In this document: one piece after another, positions 1-7,961 of the stretch
Layout: every line of letters starts with the position of its first letter
Numbering within the stretch: the first letter of the stretch is position 1
Source: an uncultured Bacteroidales bacterium
GTDB taxonomy: Bacteria; Bacteroidota; Bacteroidia; Bacteroidales; Bacteroidaceae
Assembly (NCBI GenBank): GCA_902775975.1
Contig: CACYOC010000010.1
Span: 1 to 55,011, forward strand
Direction of reading: 5' to 3'
DNA length: 55,011 nt
The notes under the pieces: model-generated
Database searches by the model: none
Told to the model about the DNA's origin: nothing
Seen by the model: the letters and a program-made list of their open reading frames with translations, nothing else
Translations under genes and position numbers: made by a program

Positions 1-261
1 GCCGTGTTATGTTGGCGTGCTTCTTTGAGATCGACCGATGCCCAGATATTTGCTTGACGGGGCAATTTGTTTTCAAGTTTATAGAGGAAAGATACAAAAA
101 CATATTTATAATCTAATAAATATAACGGTTACAATTCGGTTACATTCGTCGTTACCTACACTTTTCTTAAAGAAATACCGCCAGTCTTTCACAAGACCGG
201 CGGCACATGAACTTGATTTTATGACCAGATATACATCCGGGATTTTTTTCCTACCTGACGA
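1..261. other. Intergenic left edge
   Basis: No convincing gene is visible here. A 75-codon frame starting at 38 has no recognisable features and runs through AT-rich sequence, so I do not call it. Positions 87-94 read TATCTTTC on the minus strand, one base off the TAnnTTTG box, and could be a promoter for a leftward gene outside the window. A hairpin at 178-203 is listed separately. Confidence 0.5.
178..203 (-). terminator. Probable terminator of the PAP2/barrel gene
   Basis: CCGCCAGTCTT (178-188) and AAGACCGGCGG (193-203) form an 11-bp stem with one mismatch and a 4-base loop, about 60 bases past the stop of the leftward gene. The T-run after the stem on the minus strand is weak, so the call is tentative. 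Confidence 0.5.
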
Positions 262-2139
262 TTAGAGGTTGACCAGGAAGGACATACCTAACGTCCAGTA
301 GTTCATGTCTTTCTTGCGCGTGTATTCTCTTCTCTCAAGACCCATGCCGTCGGCATACTCACCACCGGCTTCCATCAGGAGAGCGGCTCCCTCGGTCGTA
401 CCCTTCTGTACGAAGTGGTAGGGATCGTACTTCGCTGTGAAGGTCTTGCGGGTATAGTCATAGTCGCAGTAAATGCGCCAGGAGAAGTTGGACTTGTAGC
501 GGTAGGTCACTGACAGACCAGTGCCGAAGGTTGTCGATGACTTGGCACCGATGACTAAGTAATCCCAGTCGTCAGTCCATTTTCCGCCGGTGTTGACGGG
601 ATACTTTAAGTCTGACAGGGTGATGTCGTAAACACCGACATCTTGACGACCGGCAGCAGTGTTGTCGATGGTGATTTTGTATTCAATGTCTTTCGTATTA
701 CCCTCGGCGTGACCGTCGATGTCGAGTTCCTGCGTGAACGAACGGCCTAAGAGGGCCTTGGTACCTACAGAGAAATGAGAGCCTAACGGCAGGTTGAAAT
801 AAAGACCGACACTACCTGAGAACTCGGTGAGGTGGTCGCTCTTAACGGTACCATAGATGTTGGTAACAGGAGCATTGGCATTCCAAGCTTCCTCAGAAGA
901 CGTGTCGTAGCCTGACTTACGCAACATGGTCAGCCAGTTTTCGCTATCTCCCTCTGTGCCAATAGGCTGAATACCATTAGGGAAATCATTATGAAATCTT
1001 GTGTCACCAGTCACGTCTTCATAGCCGGCATAGCGGTCGCGCAAGCCGCCCCAAGCGTCTAAGTCTTCCCAGGCAACATAGTCGGTGAAACCACCGAAGT
1101 CTTTAGCAGACATGGCTCTGACGCGCAGACGACCACCGACACCAATGTATTTGTTGAAGAAGTAGGCTCCTTCTGCATCGACTACCGTAGCAGCACGGAA
1201 CTTGATGCTTCTGACCTCTCCCTGTGATTCGAAGTCGAGCTGCTTGCCGCCAAGACCCAGACCCATAGAGACAGCGAAGAACGAGGGGTTCTCATTGTCT
1301 AAAATCAGGTCGTTGCGCAGCAGACCCTTACCCTTGAAGAAAATATCGCCGAGGGCATAACCCAACTCGGTGGACATGATACCGATACCAGCTCCCGACA
1401 TGACGTCAGAAATCCAGTGGCGGTTGTTCAGCACGCGCATGACACCAGTGGCTGTGGCGACACCGTAACCGGCTACCGACCACCAGGGCGAGCGTGTCAG
1501 ACCGTACTCCTTATGCAGCAGGGTAGCACCTACGAAGGCTGTTGCCGTATGACCGGAAGGCCATGAGTTGGCAGTAGAACCATCGGGACGCATCTCCTTG
1601 GCAGTATATTTGATACCGTTGACGAAACCGGCCATGATACCGTAAGACATCAGGGCACTGGCCATCAAGCGAGGCCAGTCGCTACGACCCTCATAGCCGC
1701 CTAACTTCAAACCTACTACCATGGCAGGACCGAAGAACTGCGTATAGTCGTCGATACCGGTCTTGAAGTCGGTCAACAGCTGCGTGTTCTTCTTACCACC
1801 CTTCTCGGCTTTCTGGTTCACGCGGAACATGGCCTTGTCGCCTTTGACCGCCCAACCGGCAGCAAACAAAGGAATACCTACGAAGGTGAGGTCGTCCATC
1901 ACCTTGTAAGGCTTCACACCATCATTGGTCTTCGACTTGAAGAAGTCAAAGTCGGGCTTCCACTTGTGGGAAGCAGCCATAGCCTCAGCTTCCATCTCAT
2001 AGATGTTCAGGTCTGGTTGGTTGCTTTCAGTTTCTGAATACACCAACTTCGGTTCCAGTTCAGGAACCGTCAATTTCAGGTCCTCGGCAAAGGAAGTCAT
2101 CGACGTTCCTAAGAGGAGAGCTACTAAGATTTTTTTCAT
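262..2139 (-). CDS. PAP2-family phosphatase fused to a C-terminal outer-membrane-like region
   Basis: 625 residues from the ATG at 2139; the frame extends 11 codons further, but MKKILVALLL starts a clear signal peptide (residues 1-18, cleavage after SFA). Residues about 120-270 carry the PAP2/acid phosphatase signature: K-x6-RP (R about 184), PSGH (194-197) and an NRHWISD segment (about 239-245) supplying the second histidine and the aspartate. The remaining 350 residues lack catalytic motifs and alternate polar and aromatic residues (for example VGLYFNLPLG and SVTYRYKSNFSW), ending in a hydrophobic strand as outer-membrane barrels do. Family knowledge: PAP2 enzymes dephosphorylate lipids such as undecaprenyl pyrophosphate, phosphatidylglycerophosphate or lipid A. 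I infer a periplasmic phosphatase tethered to or part of an outer-membrane protein. Transcribed alone from a -7 box at 2170-2177. Confidence 0.8.
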   Translation of the reverse strand: MKKILVALLLGTSMTSFAEDLKLTVPELEPKLVYSETESNQPDLNIYEMEAEAMAASHKWKPDFDFFKSKTNDGVKPYKVMDDLTFVGIPLFAAGWAVKGDKAMFRVNQKAEKGGKKNTQLLTDFKTGIDDYTQFFGPAMVVGLKLGGYEGRSDWPRLMASALMSYGIMAGFVNGIKYTAKEMRPDGSTANSWPSGHTATAFVGATLLHKEYGLTRSPWWSVAGYGVATATGVMRVLNNRHWISDVMSGAGIGIMSTELGYALGDIFFKGKGLLRNDLILDNENPSFFAVSMGLGLGGKQLDFESQGEVRSIKFRAATVVDAEGAYFFNKYIGVGGRLRVRAMSAKDFGGFTDYVAWEDLDAWGGLRDRYAGYEDVTGDTRFHNDFPNGIQPIGTEGDSENWLTMLRKSGYDTSSEEAWNANAPVTNIYGTVKSDHLTEFSGSVGLYFNLPLGSHFSVGTKALLGRSFTQELDIDGHAEGNTKDIEYKITIDNTAAGRQDVGVYDITLSDLKYPVNTGGKWTDDWDYLVIGAKSSTTFGTGLSVTYRYKSNFSWRIYCDYDYTRKTFTAKYDPYHFVQKGTTEGAALLMEAGGEYADGMGLERREYTRKKDMNYWTLGMSFLVNL

Positions 2140-2169
2140 TGTATAAAGTGTTAGTGTTTTAAATTGTTG

Positions 2170-2200
2170 CAAAGATAATATATTTTTTATTAATAAGCAA
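2170..2200 (-). promoter_or_regulatory. Promoter of the PAP2/barrel gene
   Basis: On the minus strand TATCTTTG lies at 2177-2170 and TTG at 2200-2198, with 20 bases between, matching the Bacteroidota -7/-33 arrangement. The predicted transcription start is about 25 bases before the ATG at 2139. Confidence 0.7.
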
Positions 2201-2597
2201 GAAAAAACAAAAAAATATTAAAACGAAAGGCTCGTCATTGTCTCTGAGAACCGTTCTCACAAAACTTGCGGCTGAAAGAATCCTTGGGCGAGAGCCGTCA
2301 AACAACAAAAAAAGAGGTCACGAAGACGAAGGCACTGAAAAACCCTTCAAGTTAGGAAGGCTTCTCGATTATTAACAAAAAAAGCAGATTGCATCTAACC
2401 GTTAACATGCGGATATGCAATCTGCTTTCATTGAAGAACTCGCCAATTAGGGTGAGACAAAGATGCTGGTACGGTCCTTGTATACGTATAGCTTTTAATC
2501 AATCTCCTCACATAATGTATTTCTATATCAGTGGGGAGATTGTTAATATATTCCATCTCAAACTCTTTCACAATGAATATTTGCCATATGAAATGGC
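2178..2597. other. Gene-free AT-rich stretch with two hairpins
   Basis: Holds the upstream region of the PAP2 gene and the 3' region of the LRR gene. A 71-codon frame at 2389-2604 runs through the terminator hairpin and resembles nothing, so it is not called. Besides the terminator at 2377-2428, AATCTCCTCAC (2501-2511) and GTGGGGAGATT (2531-2541) pair over 11 bp with one G-U. TGAGAAC/GTTCTCA (2243-2257) is a small palindrome. Confidence 0.5.
2377..2428 (-). terminator. Rho-independent terminator of the LRR gene unit
   Basis: AAAGCAGATTGCAT (2381-2394) and ATGCAATCTGCTTT (2415-2428) form a perfect 14-bp stem with a 20-base loop. On the minus strand it runs into seven T residues (2383-2377). 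It lies 170 bases after the stop of the leftward LRR gene. Confidence 0.75.
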
Positions 2598-4289
2598 TCA
2601 CTGATTCATAAGTTTAATCGTTGTATTAGATACTTTAATTAAAACTATTTTTTCGTCAGAATAATAATGAACAACACCATTAGACGCAATATGTTTATAA
2701 AGCTCAACACCATTCAAAGAATAAATGGAAACTTCCTCTTTCTCATTTAAGCCAGATAACTCAATAAAGCCATTTCTAAACGAGGCTATCATAGCTCTTT
2801 GTGGGGCGATTGCTGCTCTGATACCAGATGCATCATCAAGAGTTCCATTAATCCAGAACAGTTTAGCGTTTATTGTTTCGGAATCTCTATATCCGTCAGA
2901 AGAGGAATAATAAAGGATATTATAATACCCTGCTAACGAAATAGCATTCTGAGATGAACCAGTTTTTGAATCTGGCGTGCTTATTGTATAATGATAGTTT
3001 GCAGAAGGCAATGAACTTGAAAATATAATTTGTCCATCAACATAAGCTATAGTTGGTGATGGGCATTGTGGTAAAACATCACCTTCACTCATTTCCACAA
3101 TGCTGCCAAACTCGCACCAACCAGGAGAAAGACTATACCTTTCTACGCATCCTTTAGGGACATAAAGAGTCCTCCCTTCGCCAGACTGGAAAAATGGCTT
3201 AGTGTCACAATGACAGGGGACTTGTGAAAGTGAATATACTTTTTTTAAAGGATTACCATCAAAAGCATTAGAACCAATTGAAGTAACCTTTGCTGGTATT
3301 ATGAGCTCCTCTAAACCACATTTCTGAAAAGCATATGTATTAATCGTTTCTGTTTCATCGGGAATATTGACTTTACTTAGTTTTTTACAATTATCAAATG
3401 CCCCAAAAGGTATCGTAGTCATATTGTTACATAACTTAGCACTCACCAAATTTGTGCAATCTTTAAAGCAATAACTACTCAATTTTTTTGTAAAGCTTAA
3501 GTCTACAGAGGTTATGTGTGTACATCCTGCATATGCATAAGAACCGATAGATGATAAAGATGGTGGAAATATGAAGGATGAAAGGGCGCTGCAATTTTGA
3601 AAAGCATAATCTCCTATAAACTCTATACCATCAGGAACGTTTATATCATTCAAATTCACGCATTTTGAAAACGCATAATTGCCAATGCCCGTTGTATTAG
3701 ATGGCATAACGATGGAGGTTAACTTATCACACCCCTCAAAGAAATGCGAACAGATGCTATTAATATCAATTTTTTCTTTCTTTATTATTTTAAACTGGTA
3801 GTAGCCTGGATATATATCTTTCCATACAATATGATAACCAAAATAATAAGTGTCATATTGTTCATCATAACCACCAGAAAATTTTTTGTATACATCGTGA
3901 TAGTTATATCTTAAGCCATTGTAAATAGAAGACGAAGAAAGAGTCTTATTTGTTTCTAAACCTTCGAAAATGTCTTCTAATCCATCGACATCTACGAACG
4001 ATGCCTCAGATAAATCGAGTTTTGTCAAATTTCCATTATTCTCACTTGATGCAATTTCTTTGATAAACTTTGCGTCTCTTCCATTCAGTTCACCAACTAT
4101 CTTTAATTCTGTAACCCAATATTTGCTGGTTCCTTCAAAATGGCTACTTATGTACTCTGTTGCGCTGTTTTTTACGATGGTAACAGTTTCTCCGAAACAG
4201 TTTATTGCAAATAGTATAAATAAGATAGACGGCAATAATCTTCTACCCTCTTGACTAAAGTGATAAATATTGGAAAATTTTATTCTCAT
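2598..4289 (-). CDS. BspA-like leucine-rich-repeat surface protein
   Basis: 563 residues. A hydrophobic segment at residues 18-33 (PSILFILFAINCFG) is a probable signal peptide preceded by a charged 17-residue extension. Residues about 180-370 contain LRR_5/BspA-type repeats of about 23 residues with the recurring IGNYAFSKC, IGDYAFQNC and IGSYAYAGC phrases. The last 70 residues (SIYSLNGVELY, then a strand ending KLMNQ) look like the short C-terminal sorting tail common on Prevotella secreted proteins, so export by the type IX system is inferred. BspA-like proteins are known for adhesion to host or other bacteria. Composition is clearly more AT-rich than the window average, suggesting transfer. 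It starts 9 bases after the FRG gene and is probably its operon partner. Confidence 0.8.
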   Translation of the reverse strand: MRIKFSNIYHFSQEGRRLLPSILFILFAINCFGETVTIVKNSATEYISSHFEGTSKYWVTELKIVGELNGRDAKFIKEIASSENNGNLTKLDLSEASFVDVDGLEDIFEGLETNKTLSSSSIYNGLRYNYHDVYKKFSGGYDEQYDTYYFGYHIVWKDIYPGYYQFKIIKKEKIDINSICSHFFEGCDKLTSIVMPSNTTGIGNYAFSKCVNLNDINVPDGIEFIGDYAFQNCSALSSFIFPPSLSSIGSYAYAGCTHITSVDLSFTKKLSSYCFKDCTNLVSAKLCNNMTTIPFGAFDNCKKLSKVNIPDETETINTYAFQKCGLEELIIPAKVTSIGSNAFDGNPLKKVYSLSQVPCHCDTKPFFQSGEGRTLYVPKGCVERYSLSPGWCEFGSIVEMSEGDVLPQCPSPTIAYVDGQIIFSSSLPSANYHYTISTPDSKTGSSQNAISLAGYYNILYYSSSDGYRDSETINAKLFWINGTLDDASGIRAAIAPQRAMIASFRNGFIELSGLNEKEEVSIYSLNGVELYKHIASNGVVHYYSDEKIVLIKVSNTTIKLMNQ

Positions 4290-4298
4290 GATTGTATG

Positions 4299-5162
4299 TT
4301 ATAATAAGTTTGACTTTCTCTTTTCTTCTGCTACAATTGCCTTGAGCTTCTCCTCTATACCTTTATATATAGTACCACTGTCAATTCCAAGGACAGAAAG
4401 TTCATGTAAGATAGCCTGTTTATTGCTACTTCTGATTATTGCCCGTCTTTCATCAAAGAAATTTGTGTCACAAAGACTCTTTCTGAAAGGCAATGCAGAA
4501 TCTTCATCGAAAACTTCATCAATAAGGGGCGTCATAATAAAGGCTCCGTTTTGGGCTTCAATACGAGGATTGCTTATCGGTGGAAGAACAAAAAACGGTT
4601 GAGTAAAACTATTGATGTTCATCTCTTCTACTTTCGCAAATTTTCGAAAGCCGACTATCATTCGTTGTATTTCATGCTCAAAAACATATTTGGCAGTCAA
4701 TTCTGCAATCCTGGTATTTTGGCTCTCGTTATAATGCCCGCAATATACAACTCCATCATAAGATAGTTCTTTCTCATCACAGCAAGCCATAAATAAAGCA
4801 ACAAGGGGGTTGAATGTAACGTCAAGCAGACGGGTACTTAGTCCATAGTGTTGAAAGAATATCATCTTCTCCAAATATGTGTTTAGTGATGATATCTCGT
4901 TCCATAGTCTGAGCGTCGCTTTCTTGAGTAGAGAATTCTCGTCAAGATATGGCGGTTCTCTCAATACACTTGGCTTCAATTCCCAGCATACACATGAATG
5001 TCCACGATAATAACCATAGTCGCCTTCAAAGGACAAAGGTTCCCCTTCATTACTGATAACTTCTGTAGTGTTTGTCGCCTTGACCCAAATCAGGTATTCA
5101 GAGACATTTCCAATTGTCGTATCTTTATAATCCATCTGTATAACAGTTTTGCCAATTGTCAT
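4299..5162 (-). CDS. FRG-domain protein
   Basis: 287 residues. YRGH (residues 52-55) and a segment beginning QHYGLSTRLLDVT and running on to ALFMA (104-126) are hallmarks of the FRG domain (named for its F/Y-RG motif). The function of this domain is not established; FRG proteins often occur in accessory and defence-associated neighbourhoods. No signal peptide or membrane segment, so it is probably cytoplasmic. It is first in a leftward unit with the LRR gene. Its leader of about 200 bases contains a nested inverted repeat and a 28-codon ORF, and a -7 box lies at 5374-5381. Base composition is AT-rich like the LRR gene. Family call is firm; the molecular role is unknown. Confidence 0.8.
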   Translation of the reverse strand: MTIGKTVIQMDYKDTTIGNVSEYLIWVKATNTTEVISNEGEPLSFEGDYGYYRGHSCVCWELKPSVLREPPYLDENSLLKKATLRLWNEISSLNTYLEKMIFFQHYGLSTRLLDVTFNPLVALFMACCDEKELSYDGVVYCGHYNESQNTRIAELTAKYVFEHEIQRMIVGFRKFAKVEEMNINSFTQPFFVLPPISNPRIEAQNGAFIMTPLIDEVFDEDSALPFRKSLCDTNFFDERRAIIRSSNKQAILHELSVLGIDSGTIYKGIEEKLKAIVAEEKRKSNLL

Positions 5163-5211
5163 TTGTGGGCTACATAGACTTTGCAGTACAGAAACAGCGC
5201 AGCTCCACCAT

Positions 5212-5333
5212 ATTCCCGATTAGGCTTTGCACGGCCTCAACATCCTATGGAGAAGACTACGCTGTAAGGCGTAGCTTCTAGGATGTTGTTTTGCTCGTTT
5301 ATCCATTTCTGAGGTGCAAATTCAATCGGGAAT
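5212..5333. repeat. Nested inverted repeat in the FRG leader
   Basis: Outer arms: ATTCCCGATT plus TTTGCAC at 5212-5232, mirrored by GTGCAAA plus AATCGGGAAT at 5314-5333 (17 paired bases around a 3-4-base internal loop). Inner hairpin: AACATCCTA (5239-5247) pairs with TAGGATGTT (5279-5287), and AGAAG-A-CTACGC (5251-5262) pairs with GCGTAG-CTTCT (5269-5279), with a 6-base loop. It could be a structured 5' leader of the FRG transcript, a separate small RNA, or a MITE-like repeat; no clear target duplication flanks it. Confidence 0.75.
5220..5306 (-). CDS. Possible 28-residue leader peptide in the FRG leader
   Basis: An ATG at 5306 opens 28 codons and stops with TAA at 5222-5220, inside the outer arm of the inverted repeat. 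The peptide is very basic (10 of 28 residues are K, R or H), beginning MDKRAKQHPR and ending RPCKA. It spans the whole inner hairpin and lies downstream of the -7 box at 5374-5381 and upstream of the FRG start at 5162. A short frame can occur by chance, and the hairpin constrains the sequence independently of coding, so this is only a candidate leader peptide. Confidence 0.25.
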   Translation of the reverse strand: MDKRAKQHPRSYALQRSLLHRMLRPCKA

Positions 5334-5373
5334 CGAGCAACCAATATGTCGTGCCTCTTACGAAACACAGTTG

Positions 5374-5381
5374 CAAAGATA
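5374..5381 (-). promoter_or_regulatory. -7 box upstream of the FRG leader
   Basis: Minus-strand TATCTTTG. Transcription would start near 5366 and give a leader of about 200 bases containing the nested inverted repeat before the FRG start codon. The -33 element is not clear. Confidence 0.55.
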
Positions 5382-5497
5382 CAATTTTTCCACGAATTGG
5401 AACACAGAAATGCCAATTATTTGTCTTTTTACCTATTTAATAATATATAATTTGCCGTAATTTGGGTCAATTTGCTTTCTTTTTGCCCAAAAAGTTG

Positions 5498-5505
5498 TAA
5501 TTTTG
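5498..5505 (+). promoter_or_regulatory. -7 box of the AlbA-type ATPase gene
   Basis: TAATTTTG on the plus strand, 16 bases before the ATG at 5522, implying a very short leader. TTTG at 5471-5474 is a possible -33 element with slightly long spacing. Confidence 0.55.
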
Positions 5506-5521
5506 CAAGCGCATTATAAAG

Positions 5522-7021
5522 ATGAAGGCAGTTATGACAGTAGAGGATGTAAAAGTAATCATACGAGGTGACGAGACTCGTACGTTAGAAATGAAGAAAA
5601 CAACGGGCGAGTTGAAGGATGGTATGCGTTCTGCTTGTGCCTTTCTCAATACAGCAGGCGGCTGGCTTTTCTTTGGTATTGCTCCAACGACACTGAAGAT
5701 TCTTGGCCAGGAGGTAACAGACAATACACGAAAGGAGATTGCCAGAGAGATTGCAAAACTAGAACCACTGATAGACCTGTCCATTGAATACATTGATTTG
5801 CCTGATCGTTCAGGCTATCAGGTTATTGCTATCAATTTGGATGCTCCATCATATTGGGACGTGCCATATACATATGACAACAAGCCCTATATGCGAATAG
5901 AGAGTACGACCGTTGTCATGCCTCGTGACATCTTTGAAGATCGTCTGATGCGCAGCAAATCCAATCGTCATAAATGGGAAGATCAGATTTGCGAAGGCAT
6001 AACCATTGCTGATTTGGAGGAACAACGTATTCGAGGTGGTGTCAGACTTGGTGTAGAACGGGGTAGGATGCCAGAGTCGTCTCTCATGGAGACTACGGAA
6101 AGCCTTGTTGAGAAACTAAAGCTTACTACTAATGGGAAACTGAAAAATGCAGCAGCAGCATTATTCCTCCGAAATACTAGTCAGTTCCCTCAGTTCCTGC
6201 TTCGCATGGCTCGCTTTCGTGGCAATGACAAGATGGAATTCATAGACAATCAAAGGGCATACGGCAATTTCTTTACATTGCTCGATGCTGGTATGGCATT
6301 CTTCTTCAAACACCTTTCCCTCAGTGGTAAGATAGTGGGCTTTACGAGAGAAGAGAAACTGGAGATCCCTGCCGAGGCGTTGCGTGAGGCATTGACGAAT
6401 GCCCTTTGTCATAGGATGTTCCATAGTACAAGCAGTTCCGTAGGCATCGCCATCTATGATGATCGTGTAGAGATTGAGAATACTGGTCATTTGCCAGATG
6501 AATTGACTGTAGAGACCATTAAACAATCCCATCATTCATTTCCTCAGAACCCGACTATTGCTGACGTGCTGTTTAAGACTACGTTCTTGGAAAATTGGGG
6601 TAGTGGCGTAGGTCGCATGGTAGATGCTTGTAAACAAGCTAATCTTCCAGAACCAGAGTTCAATCAGAATGCTGCATTCGTATGGGTCACGTTCAACCGT
6701 GCAACCATACAACCGTACAACCGTACAACCCCTCAACCCCACAACCCCACAAGTTCACCCCTCAACCCCACAACCTCAAAGGATAATAATAAGGCTCAAA
6801 AGCTAAAGAAATTCTTATCAATCATTGGAGAGAATGGGGCGAACCTTAAAATGTTGATGGAAGGTATGCATCTTAGAGACAGGAAGAGCTTTGTAAACAA
6901 CTACATCAATCCTAATCTGTCAGAAGGATATATTGCTATGTTGTACCCAGAAATTCCAAATCATCCAATGCAATCATACTATCTGACTAAGAAAGGCAGA
7001 GAGTTATTAGAACAACTCTAA
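5522..7021 (+). CDS. AlbA_2 (Schlafen-type) putative DNA-binding protein with GHKL-like ATPase domain
   Basis: 499 residues. Residues about 15-130 match the Schlafen AlbA_2 domain (E23-M-K-K, AFLNTAGGWLFFGI at 40-53). Residues about 280-385 resemble the HATPase_c_4 module of the same family (ALREALTNALCHR, then VEIENTGHLP and ENWGSGVGRM). A proline/threonine/asparagine-rich linker (about 391-419) is encoded by an 8-base tandem repeat, followed by a C-terminal winged-helix-like segment (about 425-499). Family members are annotated as transcriptional regulators or putative helicases; some Schlafen-like bacterial proteins sit in defence loci. Since eight is not a multiple of three, loss of one repeat unit would stop translation at 6784-6786 and gain of one at 6804-6806, removing the C-terminal domain. 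Divergent from the FRG gene. Confidence 0.8.
   Translation: MKAVMTVEDVKVIIRGDETRTLEMKKTTGELKDGMRSACAFLNTAGGWLFFGIAPTTLKILGQEVTDNTRKEIAREIAKLEPLIDLSIEYIDLPDRSGYQVIAINLDAPSYWDVPYTYDNKPYMRIESTTVVMPRDIFEDRLMRSKSNRHKWEDQICEGITIADLEEQRIRGGVRLGVERGRMPESSLMETTESLVEKLKLTTNGKLKNAAAALFLRNTSQFPQFLLRMARFRGNDKMEFIDNQRAYGNFFTLLDAGMAFFFKHLSLSGKIVGFTREEKLEIPAEALREALTNALCHRMFHSTSSSVGIAIYDDRVEIENTGHLPDELTVETIKQSHHSFPQNPTIADVLFKTTFLENWGSGVGRMVDACKQANLPEPEFNQNAAFVWVTFNRATIQPYNRTTPQPHNPTSSPLNPTTSKDNNKAQKLKKFLSIIGENGANLKMLMEGMHLRDRKSFVNNYINPNLSEGYIAMLYPEIPNHPMQSYYLTKKGRELLEQL
6694..6778 (+). repeat. 8-base tandem repeat CAACCNNN inside a gene
   Basis: Seven consecutive units with CAACC at a fixed 8-base period (6694-6749), then a degenerate stretch and two more units (6763-6778). 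It encodes the flexible linker of the AlbA-type ATPase. Both alternative frames stop within about 30 bases after the array. Confidence 0.9.
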
Positions 7022-7119
7022 TAAGTGTTAATTTGCCGTTTCATGGTATTTGAGGCAGTTTGTAAAACCTTGTTATGGTGGCCGAGTGGTGCAAATGTGG
7101 TGCGTTTTATAGATGCAAA

Positions 7120-7156
7120 AATCCGCAAGCGACTGATATTCAGTTTCTTGCGGATT
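7120..7156 (-). terminator. Terminator of tRNA-Lys
   Basis: AATCCGCAAG (7120-7129) pairs with CTTGCGGATT (7147-7156), and ACTGA (7132-7136) with TCAGT inside it. On the minus strand the stem is followed by a run of T. It lies just past the tRNA 3' end. Confidence 0.8.
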
Positions 7157-7161
7157 ATTCT

Positions 7162-7237
7162 TGGTGATCCGTTTGGGGCTCGAACCCAAGACCCCAACAT
7201 TAAAAGTGTTGTGCTCTACCAACTGAGCTAACGGATC
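7162..7237 (-). tRNA. tRNA-Lys (anticodon UUU)
   Basis: The minus strand folds as a complete cloverleaf: acceptor GATCCGT/ACGGATC, D-arm with AGCTCAGTTGGTAGAGC, anticodon stem CAACA/TGTTG around the loop CTTTTAA (anticodon TTT), T-loop GGTTCGAGCC, discriminator A and an encoded CCA (7164-7162). Confidence 0.97.
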
Positions 7238-7269
7238 AACCTAAACGTGAATTCTTACGAAATCGGCTG

Positions 7270-7300
7270 CAAAGGTACGACTTTTTGATGAAACAGCCAA
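7270..7300 (-). promoter_or_regulatory. Promoter of tRNA-Lys
   Basis: Minus-strand TACCTTTG at 7277-7270 with TTG at 7300-7298, 20 bases apart. It lies between the tdk stop codon and the tRNA, so the tRNA can be transcribed independently of tdk. Confidence 0.65.
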
Positions 7301-7302
7301 AT

Positions 7303-7911
7303 TTATTCCGATGTTTTTTCGTTTTTGGCTTTTTCTTCCTCCAGAGCCTTCATGTAGCAATCGCGGCAGAGGGGCTCGTACTCCTGTGTTTCTCCGAGCA
7401 GCACGCGCTTGTCGTTCTGTACCGTTCTGTGGCTGACGTAGGCCAGCGAGCCGCACTTGACACAGATGGCATGTACCTTGGTAACGTCATCGGCAATGGC
7501 ACAAAGGGCAGGCATGGGACCGAAAGGGATGCCTTTGAAGTCCATGTCGAGACCGGCGATGATGACGCGTACGCCACGGTAGGCCAGCTCGTTGCAGACT
7601 TCGACGAGTCCCATGTCGAAGAACTGTGCTTCGTCAATGCCAACGACATCGATGTCGGCAGCAAGCAGCAGGATGCTGGCTGAAGAGTCGAGAGGCGTGG
7701 AGGGTATGGCGTTGTGGTCGTGGCTGACCACCTCCTCGTCGCTATAGCGGGTATCGATGGCAGGCTTGAAGATTTCTACCTTCTGCTTGGCAAACTGGGC
7801 ACGGCGCAGACGGCGGATGAGTTCCTCGGTCTTGCCGGAGAACATAGAACCGCACACGACTTCAATACGGCCGGGGCGACGTGCTTCGCCTGATGATGGA
7901 AATGTAATCAT
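7303..7911 (-). CDS. tdk: Thymidine kinase
   Basis: 202 residues, usual length for type II thymidine kinase. It phosphorylates thymidine to dTMP with ATP in the salvage pathway. The P-loop GSMFSGKT is at residues 21-28, the DEAQFFD motif with the catalytic glutamate near 95-101, and a zinc site is formed by CVKC and CRDC in the C-terminal part. The lasso region with an aromatic residue (YVSHRTV) is present. It is the last protein gene of the leftward holB-ricT-gldH-tdk series, 50 bases after gldH. The short N-terminal extension before GRIEVVCG is ordinary for Bacteroidales. Confidence 0.95.
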   Translation of the reverse strand: MITFPSSGEARRPGRIEVVCGSMFSGKTEELIRRLRRAQFAKQKVEIFKPAIDTRYSDEEVVSHDHNAIPSTPLDSSASILLLAADIDVVGIDEAQFFDMGLVEVCNELAYRGVRVIIAGLDMDFKGIPFGPMPALCAIADDVTKVHAICVKCGSLAYVSHRTVQNDKRVLLGETQEYEPLCRDCYMKALEEEKAKNEKTSE

Positions 7912-7961
7912 GATGGTTTAGTATCGTTATTGTTATTGCTATTCGTCGATTGTCGTAGTGG

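Noticed and set aside
38-265. 75-codon rightward ORF at the left edge
   Set aside because: It crosses the terminator hairpin and has no recognisable feature.
2389-2604. 71-codon rightward ORF
   Set aside because: It runs through the terminator hairpin of the LRR gene, has no start context or recognisable sequence and overlaps the 3' end of a real gene.
5212-5333. Possible retron msr-msd RNA
   Set aside because: No reverse transcriptase gene lies in the neighbourhood, and the structure lacks a clear branching-guanosine context.
7162-7237. tRNA-Lys as an integration site for a mobile element
   Set aside because: No integrase gene and no direct copy of the tRNA 3' end were seen within the window.
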